From positions 62,001 to 126,000 of the forward strand of contig CAWIVF010000001.1 in assembly GCA_963839535.1 (NCBI GenBank): a DNA stretch of 64,000 bases, given 5' to 3'. The position numbers and the translations under genes are program-made. Below the pieces are notes generated by a model. The model saw only the letters and a program-made list of their open reading frames with translations. It ran no database searches and was not told where the DNA came from. The DNA is from RHKX01 sp963839535. GTDB lineage: Bacteria; Actinomycetota; Thermoleophilia; Solirubrobacterales; 70-9. This document shows, piece after piece, positions 58,613-64,000 of this stretch (position 1 is the first letter of the stretch; each line of letters opens with the position of its first letter).

Positions 58613-60173
58613 TCAGCCGGAGGCGGCGGCGACTTCGGAGCTGGCGCTCGCCTCAGGTGACGGCGTGGCGGCGGTCGGTGCCGTCGGTGCCGTGACGACC
58701 GTGCTCGGATCCGACGGCGGGCTCTCGGGTTCGGTGGTCGTGTCCGCCGGCGCCGGGTGTCGGGCTGGCGGGATCGTCGGGCGCGGCACCCGTATCCGGG
58801 TCGTAGGTCGAGTCCTCTTCGGGGGTGACCTCGGTGCCGATCTCGACCCCGTCGTCCGTGGCGACCTCCTCAGCGGGGAGAGCGGTCTCCTCGACCGGCT
58901 TCTCGACCGGCTTCTCTGCCTCCTCGACCGGCGCCTCCGGGGCGACGGGCGGAGTGTCGGCGGGACGCTCCGGCGCGGGCTGATCGGCCGGAGCGGGATC
59001 GTGAGCGTGGGGAGCCGCCGGCGCCTCGGCCGGAGCGGCGACGAAGCGGGCGACCTGGGGATGCGCGGGCTCCGGGAGGGAGGCGGCGCCGAGTGCGGGC
59101 GCGGTGCGGGAGGGCGGGTCGGGCTCGCTCTCGCCACCAGCGATGTTCCGGACCTCCACGGCGCCGGCCGTCAGCAGGGCGGCGGTCGCCATTCCCGCCG
59201 CCGCCTTTGCGCCGACCGCGCCGCCGAGCAGGCCGATGCCGCCGGAGACGGTCGAGACACCGCCGGCCGCCGAGGCGCCGCCGACGACGCTCGCGGACCC
59301 GGCGGAGCCGGCCGAGGCGGAGCCGCCGAAGAGCTTCGAGAGGAGTCCGCCCTTGATCAGGGCGAGGGGGCCGAAGGGGAAGAGCGCGGCGAGGGCCTTG
59401 TGGTCGCTGCGCAGCTGGTCGCGGAACTCGCGGCAGCCGTCGCAGGAGCGGACGTGCTTGCGGCCCGGGCCCGTGACCTTCGCAACGCCCTCGGCCGCCT
59501 CGGCGAGCTCGACCTGGACCTCCTCGCAGGTGAGCGCGCGGGCCTTGCTGGACTCGGCGAGCCCGATGCGGGCGCGGACCAGCAGCGACTTGATCGCCGG
59601 CACCGTGGTCTGCATCGCCATCGCGATCTCGTCGTAGGAGAGCTGGTCGATCTCGCGCAGCAGCAGCGCGGTCCGCTGCGTCTCGGGCAGGGTCCGCACG
59701 TCGGCGAGGACCTGGCGCAGCTCCTCGCGGTGCTGGACCTGCTCGGCGGTCGTCGTCCCGTTCGAGTGGGGATGGATGTCCATCGAGTCCTGGCCCTCGG
59801 GGACGGGCCGGCGCAGGTGGTTGAGGCAGCGGTTGCGGGCGATCCGGTAGAGCCAGGGGCGCACGTTCAGAGCGCGGTCGTCCTTCAGCATCGCCGCGTG
59901 GGCGTTGGTGAACACCTCCTGCAGCACGTCCTCCGCATCCTGTCGGCTCTTCAGCATCGATTGACAGAACGCAAGAAGGCGCGAGTTGTAGCGGTTGAAC
60001 AGCGCCTCGAAGGCGCCGTCGTGGCCGGCGCGGATCAGCGCGACGAGGCGATCGTCGGCTTCGAAGCGCAGCAGGGGCGAGCGGCGGGCCAGCAGGCCGC
60101 GGCCGGACGCGCGGGATAGGGCGGAAGCTTCCAAGGCGGGACTCGTACTCCGTTCTCCTAGTACGCAAACCAA
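58613..60173 (-). CDS. ECF sigma factor fused to anti-sigma-like zinc domain, TM helix and Pro/Ala-rich tail
   Basis: About 520 residues. Sigma region 2 spans FEALFNRYNSRLLAFCQSML and SRQDAEDVLQEVFTNAHAAM. Region 4 spans LPETQRTALLLREIDQLSYD and EIAMAMQTTVPAIKSLLVRA. A ZAS/zf-HC2-like motif follows, RKHVRSCDGCREF, preceded by LTCEEVQ. Next come a Gly/Ala-rich hydrophobic stretch (AKAAAGMATAALLTAGAVEV) and an extracytoplasmic Pro/Glu/Thr tail. One extra base near 58757 hides the true end (SPEASASSEVAAASG). This is a self-contained sigma/anti-sigma on one chain. The start is uncertain: TTG 60173, or TTG 60134, which better fits homologues. Confidence 0.85.
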
Positions 60174-60188
60174 GGTAACAACGGTTTG
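60166..60188. promoter_or_regulatory. Inverted repeat in the sigma factor promoter region
   Basis: CAAACC (60166-60171) and GGTTTG (60183-60188) form an inverted repeat with an 11-base spacer. It sits in the only AT-rich patch between the sigma gene and tRNA-Leu. It may be an operator or promoter element; if so, the sigma gene starts downstream, at TTG 60134. Confidence 0.35.
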
Positions 60189-60249
60189 TTGCGTTCAGAT
60201 AAAGACCGCGGCGGGTTGGACGAACGTGCAGGTAGCCTGAACCGGCCCC

Positions 60250-60334
60250 GCCGGGGTGGCGGAACTGGAGATACGCGGCCGGCTTAAACCCGGCTGCCCG
60301 AGAGGGCATGAGGGTTCGAGTCCCTCCCCCGGCA
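60250..60334 (+). tRNA. tRNA-Leu (anticodon TAA)
   Basis: Acceptor arms GCCGGGG (60250-60256) and CCCCGGC (60327-60333) pair fully, with discriminator A 60334 and no encoded CCA. The anticodon stem GCCGG/CCGGC encloses CTTAAAC, giving anticodon TAA. A long variable arm (TGCCCGAGAGGGCA) marks a type II tRNA. The T-arm GAGGG-TTCGAGT-CCCTC is perfect. Length 85 nt. Confidence 0.96.
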
Positions 60335-60400
60335 TCGCCCCGCCCGAGGGCGGCCCGTTGCGCGCGGGCGCTGCGCCTCCTGCCGCCCGCCCGCTCGCGC

Positions 60401-60406
60401 TACCGT
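60401..60406 (+). promoter_or_regulatory. -10 element, leaderless start of the GH15 gene
   Basis: TACCGT ends 8 bases before TTG 60414, which supports the TTG over the internal ATG at 60507. Confidence 0.4.
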
Positions 60407-60413
60407 CGGCGGC

Positions 60414-62432
<2,019 letters not shown>

Positions 62433-62453
62433 CCCTCGCCGGTTCGCCCGGGG

Positions 62454-63110
62454 CTAGTCGCCGCGGACGAGCCGGACGTTGAACATCGGGTTGCCGACCG
62501 CGCCCATCAGGCGCAGCCAGAGCGCCAGGTACATCTCGGTGCCGCGCGCGGACTCGATCGAGCCGAGGTCGGCGATCTGATCCGCCTCCCAGCCGAAGCC
62601 CTCGAGCAGCTCGCGGACGGTCCCCTTCGCCTCCTCGTCGTTGCCGCAGACGAAGACGGTGGTGGGCTCGGCGAGCCGGCCGGGATCGCACATGACGGTG
62701 GCGTTGACCGTGTTCAGGGTCTTGACGACGCGCGCCTGCGGGAAGCGCGCCTGGATCAGCTCGCCGAGGCTCTCGGTGTTGCACAGCTCGAGCGCCGGCG
62801 GCGATCCGGAGCCGCGGGCGATCGGGTTGGCCACGTCGATCAGGATCTTGCCCTCGAGGTTCTCCTCGCCGGCCGACTCCAGCGCCGCGATCGAGGCGTC
62901 GCCCGCGGTGGCGTTGACGATCAGCTCGCCGAACTGCGCCGCGCCGTGAAAGCTGCTCTGCGAACCGCGCTCCCCGGCCGTCCCCGCCCAGTGCAGGGCC
63001 CGCTCGTTGCCGGCCTCGCGGCCGCCCATCGTGACCTCGTGGCCGAGCTCGACGAGCTTGGTGGCAAGCGAGTTGCCGACCATCCCCGTTCCCAGCACGC
63101 CGATTCGCAT
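62454..63110 (-). CDS. F420-dependent NADP oxidoreductase-like protein
   Basis: A 218-residue Rossmann protein of the NADP/F420 oxidoreductase family. The dinucleotide loop is MRIGVLGTGMVGNSLATKLV, followed by GHEVTMGGREAGNE, where the arginine reads the NADP phosphate. KILIDVANPIARGSG, ARVVKTLNTVNATVMCDPGR and VFVCGNDEEAKGTVRELLEG follow. These enzymes move hydride between NADPH and F420, consistent with an F420-using actinobacterium; other substrates are possible. A TAGACT -10 ends 8 bases before ATG 63110. It is convergent with the GH15 gene. Confidence 0.87.
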   Translation of the reverse strand: MRIGVLGTGMVGNSLATKLVELGHEVTMGGREAGNERALHWAGTAGERGSQSSFHGAAQFGELIVNATAGDASIAALESAGEENLEGKILIDVANPIARGSGSPPALELCNTESLGELIQARFPQARVVKTLNTVNATVMCDPGRLAEPTTVFVCGNDEEAKGTVRELLEGFGWEADQIADLGSIESARGTEMYLALWLRLMGAVGNPMFNVRLVRGD

Positions 63111-63117
63111 CGGCGCG

Positions 63118-63123
63118 AGTCTA
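63118..63123 (-). promoter_or_regulatory. -10 element, leaderless start
   Basis: TAGACT on the minus strand ends 8 bases before ATG 63110. Confidence 0.45.
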
Positions 63124-63142
63124 GAGGCGGGAGGGAGGGTGC

Positions 63143-63844
63143 TCAGCCCGGCAGCCAGGGCCGCAGGCTCTGGCCGAGGTCTTCAGCTTCCTCGAAGACC
63201 GACTCGGGTGCGCCCGGCTGGATCGTGGTCGCCAGGTAGTAGCGGTACGGGCCCGCGACGCGGAGGGTCACGCGGGTGGCCGAGATCAGCTCCTGGTCGG
63301 CGCCGACCAGGCCGGTTCCGACCAGCATGGTCCCCTGCAGCTCGACGCTGCTGTCCTCGGGGGTCTCGCCATCGACTCGGCCGACCACCTCGACGGTCTG
63401 ACCGAGCTTCTCGAGGTCGCGCTCGGAGCGGCGCTCGAAGCCGTCGAAGTCGAGGCTGGGGTTGCGCCTGATGATCAGGGTCGAGGAGGCGAGCCCGTCG
63501 GCGGAGGTGACCGCCAGCGCGGCGCCGGGCGGGCGGGGTGAGTTGTGCCAGCCGTCGGGAAGGGTGATCGAGTAGCCGCCGACCTCGAGGAACTTGTCCT
63601 CGGTGGCGGAGTCCGGCTGACCGGCGGAGGGCATCGCCTCGGCCGCGACCTCCTCGGCGATCGCGAGGCCGCCCGCGCCGACGGCGGGCAGGAAGACCAC
63701 GAGGACGAGGGCGAGGGCGGCGACCGCAGCTGCGGTCGAGAGGGCGATGCGCCGATACACGGCATCGGCCACTGCGCATCCCGCCAGGACGACTCCCCAG
63801 GCCGCGTACCTGGCTCGTGCGTCGATCCTGTCCCTGGTCGCCAT
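63143..63844 (-). CDS. Membrane-anchored protein of unknown function
   Basis: A 233-residue protein. The N-terminus is cytoplasmic and basic, then hydrophobic segments (AAWGVVLAGCAVADAVY; AAAVAALALVLVVFLPAVG). The rest is an extracytoplasmic domain: FLEVGGYSITLPDGWHNSPR, SSTLIIRRNPSLDFDGFERR, GQTVEVVGRVDGETPEDSSV and YLATTIQPGAPESVFEEAED. The domain resembles the PsbP/LpqN-like surface fold (a small alpha/beta sandwich on a signal anchor) only in outline, so no function is assigned. Confidence 0.7.
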   Translation of the reverse strand: MATRDRIDARARYAAWGVVLAGCAVADAVYRRIALSTAAAVAALALVLVVFLPAVGAGGLAIAEEVAAEAMPSAGQPDSATEDKFLEVGGYSITLPDGWHNSPRPPGAALAVTSADGLASSTLIIRRNPSLDFDGFERRSERDLEKLGQTVEVVGRVDGETPEDSSVELQGTMLVGTGLVGADQELISATRVTLRVAGPYRYYLATTIQPGAPESVFEEAEDLGQSLRPWLPG

Positions 63845-63975
63845 GCCCCCCTGATCGGCGGGGCGCCTCGCATCCTTGAGCGGTGGACCGGTCCTGGCGG
63901 GGGCCCGCCCGGGCCCGCCGGCGCGGTATCCGGGGCGAGACCCCGCGATCGGCGTGGTTGCGGGACAATCCAGGG

Positions 63976-64000
63976 GTGCTGTTCGCTCCCTTCAACTGGC
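63976..64000 (+). CDS. Probable start of the next gene, cut by the window edge
   Basis: GTG 63976 opens a frame beginning VLFAPFNW. A GACAAT -10-like element (63964-63969) ends 7 bases upstream, the same geometry as other leaderless starts here. Only eight codons are visible, so identity cannot be judged. Confidence 0.4.

Overview
The window is one continuous stretch of very GC-rich actinobacterial chromosome. Its features point to the class Thermoleophilia (Solirubrobacterales-like): a six-gene mce cluster, a eukaryote/archaea-type GlyRS, an ECF sigma factor fused to a zinc-binding anti-sigma-like domain with a long Ala/Pro tail, a DedA-PAP2 fusion, an F420-type NADP oxidoreductase and a CsrA. 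The lineage is an inference from gene content, not a computed placement. I see no transposase, integrase, CRISPR array, plasmid or phage module. Genes are tightly packed, often with 1-4 bp start/stop overlaps, and no gene-free stretch exceeds about 300 bases.

Layout. 1-2.7 kb: the C-terminal part of Lon, a small membrane protein and a TetR regulator. 2.85-11.6 kb: six consecutive MCE (MlaD-like) lipid-transport substrate-binding genes, followed by two tandem secreted paralogues (11.7-13.3 kb). 13.4-17.6 kb (mostly minus): an R2-like diiron protein fused to SCP2, a DUF559-type protein and glyS. 17.7-31.9 kb: fmdB, an LCP cell-wall transferase, ROK kinase, rsmI, a UvrD-like helicase, metG, an ABC exporter pair, ogt, tatD, rsmA, ispE and a DedA-PAP2 protein. 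32-33.3 kb: a PucR regulator and tRNA-Gln, then an HNH endonuclease gene. 34.2-46.9 kb: a housekeeping run (glmU, prs, GDPD, rplY, pth, crotonase, mfd, a parvulin-type PPIase, mazG, eno). 47-48.3 kb: an inverted-repeat element, plsC and a DivIC/FtsB-like gene. 48.4-52.8 kb: three sulfotransferases around a MurG-like glycosyltransferase. 52.8-64 kb: a small HTH protein, csrA, a nuclease, class I aldolase, a YbdK-type ligase, a zinc-ribbon rhomboid-like protein, the sigma factor, tRNA-Leu, a GH15 glucoamylase/trehalase, an F420-type oxidoreductase and an uncharacterised membrane protein.

Functional threads. glmU, LCP, DivIC/FtsB, plsC, the mce genes, ispE, DedA-PAP2 and the sulfotransferase/glycosyltransferase group concern the cell envelope. 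glyS, metG, rsmI, rsmA, rplY, pth and two tRNAs concern translation. The UvrD-like helicase, Mfd, Ogt, TatD and MazG concern genome maintenance.

Sequence quality. About 45 single-base frame breaks interrupt otherwise well-conserved proteins. Nearly all are one extra G or C (net +1), and they are densest between 8.1 and 12.5 kb. I read these as probable sequence errors and annotate the genes across them, so coordinates of broken genes span all frames.

Two other patterns recur. A TAnnnT-like -10 hexamer ends 6-9 bases before the start codon of at least 13 genes, which suggests widespread leaderless mRNAs. A 299-bp imperfect inverted repeat fills the gap between the convergent eno and plsC genes.
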